Assembly: GCF_002980525.1 (NCBI RefSeq)
Contig: NZ_PVBQ01000006.1
Span: 268,470-332,469, forward strand
Direction of reading: 5' to 3'
DNA length: 64,000 bases
Source of the DNA: Sphingobacterium haloxyli
Lineage (GTDB): Bacteria; Bacteroidota; Bacteroidia; Sphingobacteriales; Sphingobacteriaceae
Shown: positions 36,297 through 45,400 of the stretch, piece after piece
Layout: each line of letters opens with the position of its first letter
Numbering within the stretch: position 1 is the first letter of the stretch
Translations under genes and position numbers: made by a program
The notes under the pieces: generated by a model
The model's database searches: none
Told to the model about the DNA's origin: nothing
What the model saw: only the letters and a program-made list of their open reading frames with translations

Positions 36297-36562
36297 AGCG
36301 TACCGCCATCTTCACTAACATCCTGTCCGGTGGTATACGTGGCCGCCGGCGAGGCCAAAAAGCAGGTCATAGCATCGAAATGCACATTATCGGGAATAGC
36401 TATCGCTGTGTCTACTTTAGGTTTTCCTGTTCGGCTTAGTGCAAATACGTTGGCGCCACAATTTGCCAGCGCAATGGCCTGGCTGAGCCCCAAACCGCTG
36501 GAAGCGCCGGTAACTATGATTCGAAGCCCTTTTAAGGAAAATGTTTTCTCAAGATAATTCAT
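36297..36562 (-). pseudogene. Short-chain dehydrogenase with a large internal deletion
   Basis: The frame begins as a normal SDR (MNYLEKTFSLKGLRIIVTGA, with the GASSGLGLSQA cofactor loop) and jumps after about 65 residues to the family C-terminus (CFLASPAATYTTGQDVSEDGG). The middle, including the catalytic Ser/Tyr-x-x-x-Lys region, is absent. The frame then runs on into the 3' end of the dsbA-like gene on the other strand. It cannot encode a working enzyme. Confidence 0.8.
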
Positions 36563-36583
36563 AAAATCACGTTATCAGTTGTA

Positions 36584-36852
36584 TTATATCTCCTGTAAAA
36601 AGCTATCTTTAAAGGAGAAACCCCATCCTGGTCGGTTATGCGGTAAAGCTAATCCGTTATTGATTTCTAGCGGATAATCTATTAACGGATCTATCCAATC
36701 AAATGATTCGGCACCGGTTCCATTGCTTATGGTACATAAAAGAGGGACATCATAATCTTTGTAATAATGATGGCTAAAGATATTCCTGCCTGATGGCGTA
36801 AATATTGATATCCTTGGAAATCCCTGTGGTCAATAGGCTCCTCGAACCAGTG
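36584..36852 (-). pseudogene. Enolase-superfamily remnant carrying the C-terminus missing at 24482
   Basis: Reading leftwards, the first 83 bases (36852-36770) encode WFEEPIDHRDFQGYQYLRHQ and match 24549-24631 at 81 of 83 bases. After a short junction with a frame change, 36757-36584 encode DYDVPLLCTISNGTGAESFD...PHNRPGWGFSFKDSFLQEI and a stop. That is a typical C-terminal end of a mandelate-racemase-family enzyme, and about 70 residues between the two parts are missing. It is the reciprocal of the truncated gene at 24482-25294. Confidence 0.8.
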
Positions 36853-36855
36853 TTA

Positions 36856-36906
36856 GCTGGTTTGTTGCAATAGGATATGTTCGTAGGTAAAGCTACAATA
36901 TAAAAA
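36856..36906 (+). pseudogene. Shard of an EEP-family gene
   Basis: About 43 of 50 bases match 48240-48288 inside the EEP gene of locus 5 (coding CCNRICSWAKLQDK there). Here the Trp codon is TAG and one base is inserted. It begins directly at the right-hand junction of the enolase-superfamily remnant. Confidence 0.5.
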
Positions 36907-36918
36907 TAGGTTTATATT

Positions 36919-36972
36919 GTAGTTTCAAAACTGCAAAATATTAATATATTTGTAGTTTCAAAACTGCAAAAT
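36919..36972 (+). promoter_or_regulatory. Two 21 bp direct repeats and a -7 element over the start of the ATPase gene
   Basis: The repeat GTAGTTTCAAAACTGCAAAA plus T occurs identically at 36919-36939 and 36952-36972, offset by 33 bp (about three DNA turns). Each unit is an imperfect palindrome (GTAGTTT-C-AAAACTGC). A -7 element TATATTTG (36945-36952) lies between them, and the second copy runs into the ATG. It looks like an operator for tight control, possibly by the ATPase gene's own product or a linked regulator. Confidence 0.6.
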
Positions 36973-38164
36973 GGAAACATTACTAAATTTTCAGGATATT
37001 TTATTACAAAGTGTTACGAATGATTTTCGTAGATATCTTCATGAAAAGATCAATTGGGATCAACGTATGATAGGTATTAAAGGCCCGCGTGGCGCGGGAA
37101 AAACAACATTATTGCTCCAGCATCTAAAATATGATTTGGGGGATAGTCGTCACAAAGCACTATATATCACGGCAGATCATATATGGTTTTATAATAATAG
37201 TTTACTGGATACGGCAACCGAATGGTATCAGCAAGGAGGGGAGGTGTTATTGATTGATGAGGTTCATAAATATCCGAACTGGTCTAGAGAACTCAAAAAC
37301 ATATATGATGGGATACCACAGATGAGAGTTGTTTTCTCTGCCTCATCGGCTTTGGATATCTATCGTGGACAGGCTGATCTGAGTCGGCGGGTGATCAGTT
37401 ATGCATTACCTGGTCTATCGTTAAGGGAATACCTCGCATTTGCAGGGCTAGGTATTTTTGCCCCTGTATCTTTGGACCAGATCATAAATAGCCACCGGGA
37501 TCTTAGTCAAGAAATCGCCTCGCGCGTGCGTCCGTTACAGGTTTTCGCACAATATTTGGAAAAAGGATACTTACCTATTTTTACGGAAGGTGAAAATGAG
37601 TACCTCCCCAAACTCGAACAGATCATCAATGCTGTCGTGGATACGGATCTTGCGTATATCGCTTCCTACAATGCAGGGACAGCGGTAAAAGTGAAAAAGC
37701 TACTTGGGGTCATTGCTGAATCTGCTCCGTTCAAACCAAATATTTCAGCCTTGTCAAGTAAGTTAAACATTTCGCGTGACCGCGTTTTGGAATATATTTA
37801 TCAGCTCAGAGATGCAAGACTGTTGAATGTTCTTTCTGCCGAAGGTAAAGGTGTGTCTAAACTTCAGAAGCCGGATAAGATCTTTTTGGAAAACCCAAAC
37901 CTTGCTTATGCGATCAGCAAAAGACCGGATAAAGGCAATTTAAGAGAAACATTTCTTTTAGGACAATTGTTGAATGCTGGCTTTGACGTGTTTGAGCCAG
38001 GTACAGGCGACTTTTTGGTTAATGATATCCATATCGAGGTTGGCGGAAAAAACAAATCGACTAAACAAGTGCGGGATACGACATCTTATATTGTTGCAGC
38101 TGACGATATGGAGACTGGTTTTGGTACAAAAGTGCCACTATGGTTATTTGGCTTTTTATATTAG
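36971..38164 (+). CDS. AAA ATPase with DUF4143 domain
   Basis: A 397 aa cytosolic ATP-binding protein: Walker A GPRGAGKTT (38-46), Walker B VLLIDEVHKYPNW (about 92-104), a sensor region MRVVFSASSALDI, a winged-helix part (KPNISALSSKLNISRDRVLEYIYQL) and a C-terminal DUF4143 domain with a nuclease-like end (GDFLVNDIHIEVGGKNKS). Such proteins are common, often horizontally moved, and without an agreed function. The strong direct repeats over its start codon point to tight control. It is flanked by remnants, in keeping with a mobile or variable spot. Confidence 0.88.
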   Translation: METLLNFQDILLQSVTNDFRRYLHEKINWDQRMIGIKGPRGAGKTTLLLQHLKYDLGDSRHKALYITADHIWFYNNSLLDTATEWYQQGGEVLLIDEVHKYPNWSRELKNIYDGIPQMRVVFSASSALDIYRGQADLSRRVISYALPGLSLREYLAFAGLGIFAPVSLDQIINSHRDLSQEIASRVRPLQVFAQYLEKGYLPIFTEGENEYLPKLEQIINAVVDTDLAYIASYNAGTAVKVKKLLGVIAESAPFKPNISALSSKLNISRDRVLEYIYQLRDARLLNVLSAEGKGVSKLQKPDKIFLENPNLAYAISKRPDKGNLRETFLLGQLLNAGFDVFEPGTGDFLVNDIHIEVGGKNKSTKQVRDTTSYIVAADDMETGFGTKVPLWLFGFLY

Positions 38165-38219
38165 AATCAAATGAAAATATGAACTTTTTGCCGTATAAAA
38201 GCTCCCAAGTACAACATAA

Positions 38220-39074
38220 CTACAGACTTTTTATATACTCGGCCAAGGCTAAGGGCTTTCTGTCAAGCAATTTTTCAAGTGCTCTATCTACATAAGAAAA
38301 TTCGCCCGATTTAATGCCATTTGCCATGCTTACCAACAAATCTGCTACATCAACAGGAATTTGATAGCTAATCAACTCTTCTCGGAAGACCTTTTCCGAA
38401 ATGTCAGTATGATTGATTTTTATGCACTTCTTTTCTATACTTATTAACTGCGCCAATTCGGTAAATGAATAAGCAGTATCACCGGTGATTTCATAGATTT
38501 GGTTATCGTGTTCGCTTCCTGTAAGTATGTTTGCAATGGCTTCTGCTATGTCTAATCGGGAAACAAAACTCACCCTTCCATCACCTGACGGATAACGGAT
38601 TTCTTTAGTTTCCATAGCATTCCCAATTAGCGCCGGAATAACTTCCATATATAAGCTGTTTCTTAAAAAGGTGTAATCTAAACCTGATTTACGAATTTCC
38701 TCTTCGGTCGCCATTGCCTGATGCGTAGCCAGAAAATGAGCGTTAGATTTAGGTGTGAGGCTGCTTGTGTAAACAATGCGTTTTACACCCATTGCTTTCG
38801 CTGCCAGTACCACATTTTTTTCTTGTCGCTTACCTGTTTCGCCAGTGCTTGTGGTTGATATTTGAAGTAAAGTCGTCACCCTTTTTAATGCTTCCTCTAA
38901 TTCCTGTTGATTATTGTAGTCTGCCTTGCGGATCTTTACATTCTTAATATGCGAATTAGTTAATTTTTCAGGATTCCTGACAATAGCGATAATTTCTGTT
39001 GGAAGGACTTTCTGTAATAAAAATTGAATAGTCGCTTGGCCTAAATTTCCGTTTGCTCCTGTAATGGCTATCAT
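38220..39074 (-). CDS. NmrA-like NAD(P)-binding oxidoreductase
   Basis: A 284 aa atypical short-chain reductase. The nucleotide loop is ITGANGNLGQATIQF (4-18), and the body follows the NmrA/quinone-oxidoreductase-2 pattern (RIVYTSSLTPKSNAHFLATHQAMATEEEIRKSGLDYTFLRNSLYME, GRVSFVSRLDIAEAIANIL). The classic Tyr-Lys pair is lacking, as in that subgroup. It has no signal peptide. The AraC regulator gene lies 101 bp upstream on the same strand and may control it. The substrate is unknown; quinone reduction is the best family guess. Confidence 0.88.
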   Translation of the reverse strand: MIAITGANGNLGQATIQFLLQKVLPTEIIAIVRNPEKLTNSHIKNVKIRKADYNNQQELEEALKRVTTLLQISTTSTGETGKRQEKNVVLAAKAMGVKRIVYTSSLTPKSNAHFLATHQAMATEEEIRKSGLDYTFLRNSLYMEVIPALIGNAMETKEIRYPSGDGRVSFVSRLDIAEAIANILTGSEHDNQIYEITGDTAYSFTELAQLISIEKKCIKINHTDISEKVFREELISYQIPVDVADLLVSMANGIKSGEFSYVDRALEKLLDRKPLALAEYIKSL

Positions 39075-39175
39075 AACGCTACGTGTGGGTTTACGTTGTT
39101 CATCATTTTAATTTTTTGTGATGGAACAAAGTTATGGTGACTTGAAATAGCTAAATTGGATAAAACCGACAGCGA

Positions 39176-39958
39176 TTATATTTTCCATTCGGGAAAGTTT
39201 TCTACCTGTTCATTGGTTTGCTGAATGAACTGTTTTGGGTTCATTCCCGTAAATTCTTTAAACTCTCTAATGTAGTGAGATTGATCAAAATAATCATTTT
39301 GGTAGGCTAAATCCGTAAGATTATTAAAATCATTTTGTCGCAATGCTTGTAAGCCTGACTGAAAACGGACAATCCTTGAAAATGCCTTTGGCGAGATTCC
39401 GACATATTGCTTTACCAATCTTTCCAAAGAACGCTCGGACAAATTCATTTCCGTTTGGATGTCTTTCAATGTCTTTCCGTTTTGCAAAAGCGTAGCTGCA
39501 AAATCTGCTTTCTCCGCATAAAGTCCCGCCTGTTGTATTCGCTGAAGAAAAAAACGGGAGATAATTTCTATTTTATCAGGTACAGAAACTGCGTCGACAA
39601 GTTGCTCAAGAATTGGGCCGGCAGTAAGGCAGTCGATTGAGATGTGTTGGTTGGTCAGTTCGAAAGCGTCTATATTGAAAATGGTTTTTAGTGCCGTTGG
39701 TTGTAGGTACACACCGATATTTTTAAAATTTCCGATCGCTTTTTGCTCACTATGATAGGTTGTTTGCCCATATAAAAACATTTGCGGTAAGGTCTGCTGT
39801 TCGTTGTCGAGAAAGAGGTTTGCTTTTTCCTGGAATATAAGCCCCGGTAACCCGTCCGGTATAATTTTGAAAGTTTTATCACCGATATCTTCCAATACCC
39901 AAAAATACCGGATATAATCCTGTAAAGGCTTCATTGGAACAATCTTTTGATAATACAT
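39176..39958 (-). CDS. AraC-family transcriptional regulator
   Basis: A 260 aa protein with an N-terminal sensor region of the DUF6597 type (PLQDYIRYFWVLEDIGDKTF, IPDGLPGLIFQ) and a C-terminal AraC HTH (LKDIQTEMNLSERSLERLVKQYVGISPKAFSRIVRFQ and LAYQNDYFDQSHYIREFKEFTGMNPKQF). It is probably the regulator of the reductase gene that follows on the same strand. Confidence 0.92.
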   Translation of the reverse strand: MYYQKIVPMKPLQDYIRYFWVLEDIGDKTFKIIPDGLPGLIFQEKANLFLDNEQQTLPQMFLYGQTTYHSEQKAIGNFKNIGVYLQPTALKTIFNIDAFELTNQHISIDCLTAGPILEQLVDAVSVPDKIEIISRFFLQRIQQAGLYAEKADFAATLLQNGKTLKDIQTEMNLSERSLERLVKQYVGISPKAFSRIVRFQSGLQALRQNDFNNLTDLAYQNDYFDQSHYIREFKEFTGMNPKQFIQQTNEQVENFPEWKI

Positions 39959-40008
39959 TGTGCACTTTTAAAACTAAGATACTGCAATTATACGTAATTC
40001 TCTGCCGA

Positions 40009-40140
40009 CTATTCTAACGCCAATCGAATTGCCTGTTCTACTGGAGCATAATCATCAGTCGAGTCTGAAAGAGATAATTCTCCTTTCAACAACAATGGCG
40101 GTTGTGCCATAAATTTGGGAACGGTTCCACGACAGCGCAT
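40009..40140 (-). other. Short open frame of unknown origin
   Basis: A 43-codon frame starts MRCRGTVPKFMAQPPLLLKG and ends DDYAPVEQAIRLALE with TAG. The acidic, helix-like end resembles the C-terminus of a larger protein, so a decayed gene tail is likely. I do not recognise it. It lies in the 530 bp spacer 39959-40492, which also holds a sigma-gene shard and two dyads. Confidence 0.2.
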
Positions 40141-40231
40141 TGCTTAAGAACTAAGCTCAAAAAGGATTTTATAACATTACCGTCATTCTCATCTGACAAA
40201 TATAAATAATTTTTTTACATCCTTTTTGGTC

Positions 40232-40330
40232 ATGCTGGATCGAGCTTTCCTCATCATGGAATCGGTGGTTGTCCGGTCGGAAACTGGTGTCCATTACAAA
40301 TGGATAAAAGTTTCCATTGCTAATGGATAG
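40232..40330 (+). pseudogene. Shard of an ECF sigma gene
   Basis: The frame MLDRAFLIMESVVVRSETG matches LERAFLIMESVVDRPELG of the sigma factor at 16013; the DNA of 40238-40282 differs from 16309-16353 at about seven of 45 positions. Frame and codon positions are kept, but nothing else of the gene remains, and a stop follows after 13 unrelated codons. It lies 160 bp ahead of an intact sigma gene. Confidence 0.6.
40290..40327. promoter_or_regulatory. Two tandem short dyads upstream of the locus-5 sigma gene
   Basis: TCCATTACAAATGGA (40290-40304) and TCCATTGCTAATGGA (40313-40327) are each palindromic and start 23 bp apart. They may be a double operator about 170 bp before the sigma gene at 40493. 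Confidence 0.4.
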
Positions 40331-40492
40331 ATGTGTTTTTAATGATATCGGTGACGTAGGTATACCGGGTAGGATGCTAGCCTAAATTTTTATTTGATTA
40401 GTCAAAATTTTATAAGAAATTAATCTTAATTTTAAATGCGCGTAACAATTATTTTGTCTATTTGGCCATAAAACAAACCTATGCTATTTTAG

Positions 40493-41077
40493 ATGGTTTT
40501 AGTTGGGACATCTTTTGATTTAGAGATTTTTTCGCAGTTTAAATCTGGGGATGGACTTGCTTTTCGGCAAATCTTCGACCACTACCAACCGCTACTGCAG
40601 GCTAAGGTAAGACAATTTTGCAAAGACCAGTGCGAAGCCGAAGAGGTGACGCAAGAAGCCTTTGTACAGCTTTATCTTAAAAGGAGCACGATTGACGGGC
40701 CAGAGGGAATTTACCCATTCCTGCAGGTCGTCGCCAAAAGAATGGCGGTTACGCTCTTCCGTAAATATGTTGTACAGCAAAACTACCGCCAGGAGCTACA
40801 GCATGTATGGAAGGAAGCGCATACGAATCTTGAACAGGAAGTACTTTACAATGACCTGCACGGTATTCTTCAGGAAACGATCCGCCAGTTGCCTCCCCAA
40901 CAGCAGCTGGTTTACCGGATGAATAAACTCGAACAGTTAAGTTCTTCGGAGATCGCGAAGCATATAGGTTTATCCAAAAATACGGTTAGGAACCATTTAA
41001 ACCTGGCCTGTAAATTTGTCCGTTTTCGACTGGAGAAAATAATCGGGGTAATCTGCTTCTTTAATCTTTTCTATTAA
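40493..41077 (+). CDS. FecI-like ECF RNA polymerase sigma factor (locus 5)
   Basis: A 194 aa protein with region 2 (QFCKDQCEAEEVTQEAFVQLYLKRSTIDGPEGIYPFLQVVAKRMAVTLFRK) and region 4 (LPPQQQLVYRMNKLEQLSSSEIAKHIGLSKNTVRNHLNLACKFV). It is closely similar in layout to the sigma factor at 53318 (same DGPxGIYP motif), so the two loci probably arose by duplication. It is followed at 69 bp by fecR. Confidence 0.94.
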   Translation: MVLVGTSFDLEIFSQFKSGDGLAFRQIFDHYQPLLQAKVRQFCKDQCEAEEVTQEAFVQLYLKRSTIDGPEGIYPFLQVVAKRMAVTLFRKYVVQQNYRQELQHVWKEAHTNLEQEVLYNDLHGILQETIRQLPPQQQLVYRMNKLEQLSSSEIAKHIGLSKNTVRNHLNLACKFVRFRLEKIIGVICFFNLFY

Positions 41078-41145
41078 AAAAATTACTTCTCGTTGGTACA
41101 TCTGTCTTGCTTATGCGATATATATGGTAAGAGCAACAGAAAAAC

Positions 41146-42363
41146 ATGTCACAAAAAGAGAAATATCAATCCATTATCCGGCGGTTTTATAACGGTACCG
41201 CCTCCGATAAGGATATGCAGCTTATCCAGGCGATGATGGATGATGCAGAGTTTCTCGCTGCATGGGAGGACGTATGGTCTACAAGTGTACCCGCGAAACC
41301 CAGCGCTAATACGGCCGAGCAAGAAAGATTATTTGATAAGGTTATGCACGATGAGCGTGTCATAGCTGATCGTGCGATACACGCCGTTCGACATAGCAAT
41401 CGCTATAGACGGCTCTGGAGGTATGCTGGGGCAGTTGCCATGTTCCTATTGACGATAGGTATCGCATTTTGGGTATACCATGATCCGAAAAAAGAACCGC
41501 TGTCGGTCGCCGAGCAGCAGAATGAGGTAGAAGAGGTGCTGCCGGGGAAAGAGCGTGCGATGATTGTATTGAACAATGGGAAAAGTATTGACCTTGAAGC
41601 ATTGCCGGGAGATACTACGCTGCAAATGGAGGGCTTCTGTATACATAAGAGCCGCGACGGCATCATTTCTTACCAGGCGGACAAGGACTACCAAACGGCT
41701 GGCCGATTAGCCTATAACAGGATCGTGACACCCAGAGGAGGTGAGTATGCGCTCCTATTGCCCGACGGAACAAAGGTGTGGCTGAACGCGGTCACCACCC
41801 TCCGTTATCCAGTAGTTTTTGACGACAAGGAACGGGTAGTACAGATGGAGGGGGAAGCGTATTTTGAAGTTAGTAAGGCGGAACGCCATGGTAAGCGTAT
41901 TCCGTTTATCGTAGAAACCGAGAAACAGCGTTTGGAAGTGCTGGGAACCGTATTTAATCTGAATACGTATGCAAACGATGTCGTGACAACACTGGTCGAA
42001 GGAAAAGTGAAACTTTCGTTCTCGGGTACGGATGCCGCGGATAAGGTTTTGGAAGCTAACGATCAGGTGCGATTTGATAGGGAGAAGGAACGCTATACAT
42101 ACGCCAAAGTGGATCCGTTGTATTTTACTTCCTGGAAAAACGGCAATTTCGCTTTCTCTAATACGGATGTCCATCAGGTAATGGAAGACATCGCTAGATG
42201 GTACGATATCGAGGTGATCTATAAACTGTCCTCACAACCTATTCGCTTTTCCGGGCGTATCTCGCGGTATGAAAATATTGATAAAATGTTGGAACTTATA
42301 GCTATGACTGGTGAAGTCCGGTTTAAAAGAGAGGGAAGGAGGGTGTATGTGCTAGACGAGTGA
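41146..42363 (+). CDS. FecR-family anti-sigma factor (locus 5)
   Basis: A 405 aa protein with an N-terminal sigma-binding part (YQSIIRRFYNGTASDKDMQLI), a membrane segment at about 92-111 (RYAGAVAMFLLTIGIAFWV), a FecR domain (NRIVTPRGGEYALLLPDGTKVWLNAVTTLRYP, GEAYFEVSKAE, LEVLGTVFNLNTY) and a DUF4974 end (MEDIARWYDIEVIYKLSSQPIRFSGRISRYENIDKMLELI). The end is strikingly like that of the FecR at 53952. It sits between its sigma gene and the STN-bearing susC. Confidence 0.95.
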   Translation: MSQKEKYQSIIRRFYNGTASDKDMQLIQAMMDDAEFLAAWEDVWSTSVPAKPSANTAEQERLFDKVMHDERVIADRAIHAVRHSNRYRRLWRYAGAVAMFLLTIGIAFWVYHDPKKEPLSVAEQQNEVEEVLPGKERAMIVLNNGKSIDLEALPGDTTLQMEGFCIHKSRDGIISYQADKDYQTAGRLAYNRIVTPRGGEYALLLPDGTKVWLNAVTTLRYPVVFDDKERVVQMEGEAYFEVSKAERHGKRIPFIVETEKQRLEVLGTVFNLNTYANDVVTTLVEGKVKLSFSGTDAADKVLEANDQVRFDREKERYTYAKVDPLYFTSWKNGNFAFSNTDVHQVMEDIARWYDIEVIYKLSSQPIRFSGRISRYENIDKMLELIAMTGEVRFKREGRRVYVLDE

Positions 42364-42378
42364 TAAACCAACTATAGC

Positions 42379-42410
42379 AAAAAAATCAGGAGCGGTTGCA
42401 ACGCTCCTGA
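42379..42410 (-). terminator. Minus-strand intrinsic terminator between fecR and susC (locus 5)
   Basis: Perfect 9 bp stem TCAGGAGCG/CGCTCCTGA with a 7-base loop, followed on the minus strand by seven T (42385-42379). No T-run follows it on the plus strand. Confidence 0.75.
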
Positions 42411-42463
42411 AAGTAGTCTTTGGTAAAGACGATTGATTGAATGTTAACGAATAAATAATCAAC
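42379..42463 (-). ncRNA. Putative cis-antisense RNA of the susC leader (locus 5)
   Basis: A clear minus-strand terminator (42379-42410) lies 57 bp before susC. The only promoter candidate is TTACTTTG on the minus strand near the susC start, which is imperfect. A transcript of about 85 nt is proposed by analogy with the other three loci. Confidence 0.35.
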
Positions 42464-42466
42464 CAG

Positions 42467-45400
42467 ATGCAAAGTAACAAAAAAAATTTGGTAGGATATC
42501 CTTATGGAAAGAAGGAAAATACTACCTCAATTCCTATATGTATGAAGTTGTCATTGGCAATACCTCTTTTATTGGCTGCAACTCTACAAGTAAATGCGCT
42601 TACCTATGGACAGCGGATAACGCTCGCGAAAAAGAATACAAAACTTAGCACGGTGCTTCAAGATATCCAGCTGCAAAGTGGCTATAATATCTTTTATGCC
42701 GAATCTGTATTGGAAACGAGGGCTAGGGTTAATGTTAACCTGAAGAACGTGACGTTAGAGGCTGCATTGAATGACTTGTTGACAGCCAACCAATTGGATT
42801 ATAAGATCGTGGACAAAAATATTATTGTAAGTCCAGCGAAGTCGGCACGTACTGTGCGGTTAGACAAAAAAGCAGTAACGGTCGTTGCACAGCAGAGAAC
42901 CATTAGCGGTGTAGTAACCAATAGCACTGGCGAACCGATGTACAATGTGACGGTAAGTGAGAAGGGTACAGCCAACCGTACAGCTACGCAGGAAAACGGC
43001 CGTTTTGAGATCGTATCCAGGGAATCGGATCTCGTTTTGGTTTTTTCTATTGTGGGCTATAAATCCCAGGAAGTGCAAGTGGGGAATCGTACTAGCATGC
43101 GGGTCGAGATGGAGGAGTCGATACACAGTATGGATGAGGTCGTGGTGGTAGGCTATGGACAGCAGAAGAAAGTAAACTTGACGGGAGCGGTAGATCAAGT
43201 TGGTGGCGAAGTATTTGAAAACAGGCCGATTACCAATATAGCTCAAGGCCTGGTTGGAGCTGTCCCGAACTTGAATATACAGATGCTGGACGGAAAACCT
43301 ACGCAATCTCCTGCTTTTAATGTTCGGGGAACTACGTCAATTGGTCAAGGCGGTAATGCCCTAGTGTTGATCGATGGGGTAGAGGGAGATCCTCGGATGT
43401 TAAACCCGAACGACATCGAAAATATCTCGGTATTGAAGGACGCGGCCTCAGCTTCTATATATGGCGCACGTGCGGCATTTGGTGTTGTGCTGATCACGAC
43501 AAAATCTGCGAGTGAAGGACGTACATCTATTACCTACAATGCAAATATGTCGTTAAGGTCGCCGACTACCGTGCCGGATAATATTACGGATTCGTATCCC
43601 TGGGCGAAAGGATTTAATGATGCTTGGTCTAATTGGAATGATAACGGAACGAGCCCGACGGCCGTTAATAAAACGTTGCCGTTTTCTCCGGCGTATTTAG
43701 CAGAAATCAAAAGACGGTGGGAAGACCCTTCGCTGCCACGCGTCGAAGTAAACCCATCAACCGGCGAGTATATGTATTTTTACAGTACGGATTGGTACAG
43801 GGAATTGTACAAGGATAACCTCATGGCTCAAGATCATAATATAGCCGTCTCGGGTGGTAGCGAGAAGGTGGTGTACTATCTGAGTGGTAGATATAATGGA
43901 CAAGATGGGCTATTCCGCTATAATAGTGATGATTATAGTATGTATAATCTGCGGGCGAAAGGGGCAGTGAACCTGACGTCGTGGTTACAGGTTGACAATA
44001 ATACCGAATATTCTAATATGAGGTATTTCCAACCGATCAATGTCGGTGAGGGAAGTGGTATATGGCGTAATCTGGCGGATGAAGGGCATCCATTAGCCCC
44101 GCTTTTGAACCCGGACGGGACACTTTCTTTCTCGGCAGCTTACACAGTGGGCGACCATTATTTAGGCAGAAACGGCGTAGATAGTGAACATCGGTTCTTA
44201 AAAAACAGAACCGGAGCTGTGGCAAGTTTCTTGGATAAGAAATTGAACATCCGCGCGGATTTTACATTTCAAACGACAGATATTCGCGCGCAGCAAAACC
44301 GGGTACAAGTACCGTATAGCCGCTATGAGGGCGTGATCGGCTACACAGGAACAAATACGAACGATCTGCAAGAAAGAAGACAGACTACGCAATACATGGC
44401 GACGAATGTGTATGCAGATTATACCACGACTATTGAGGATAAACATAATTTCTCTTTCCTCTTAGGATATAATTACGAACAGTCTCGCTACGATAATTTG
44501 ACTGTACGGAGAAATGGTATCGTTTATCCAGATGCGAAGGATATTAATTTGGCCCTGGGGCAAGGCATTGTAACAACAGGTGGCTTAAAAAAATGGGCAA
44601 TAGCCGGTGGTTTCTTTCGGGTAAACTATAATTTTATGGAGCGGTACCTGCTCGAAATTAATGGCCGCTATGATGGATCATCTAAATTCCCGTCAGATCA
44701 ACAATGGGCCTTCTTCCCTTCGGCTTCGGCTGGTTGGAGACTCTCGGAAGAATCTTTCTGGAAAGTGAATCCTCGATACCTGGCAAATGTGAAGATCAGA
44801 GCTTCATACGGGATGTTAGGCAATGGTAACATCGATCCGTACACATTCATGGAAAACTTTACGATTACCCAGTCAGAACGTATCATAGCGGGATCGCGCC
44901 CACAAAAAACGAATCAGCCGAATGTTGTCCCCGCCGGATTGACATGGGAAAAATCGGCAACCAGCAATATCGGTTTGGAATTTGCCCTGCTGGATAATCG
45001 CTTACAATTTGTGGGGGATTATTACAAACGTACCACAACGGATATGTTTACCGTTGGCCCCACACTGCCGGCAATTTTTGGAACGGACGTACCAAAAGGT
45101 AACTATGCCGATTTGCAAACAAAAGGTTGGGAAGTAAATGTTACTTGGAAAGATAGGTTCCAGCTCAACAATAAACCGTTTAACTACGATATACGTTTTG
45201 TACTAGCAGATTATACGGCTGAAGTAACCAAATACAACAATGCGGACAAATTGCTGACCGATTACTACGTGGGCCAAAGAATCGGTGAGATCTGGGGATA
45301 TCGCGTAGAGGGCCTTTTCCGTTCGGAAGAGGAGATTGCAAATTCAGCTTCGCAAACGAATGTTCCGAATACCAATACGCGTAAAAACTATCCGGGTGAT

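Noticed and set aside
36188..36562. A 124-codon open frame that could be called an intact short-chain dehydrogenase
   Set aside because: The middle of the fold including the catalytic residues is missing, and the last third runs antisense through the end of the dsbA-like gene. It is a pseudogene.
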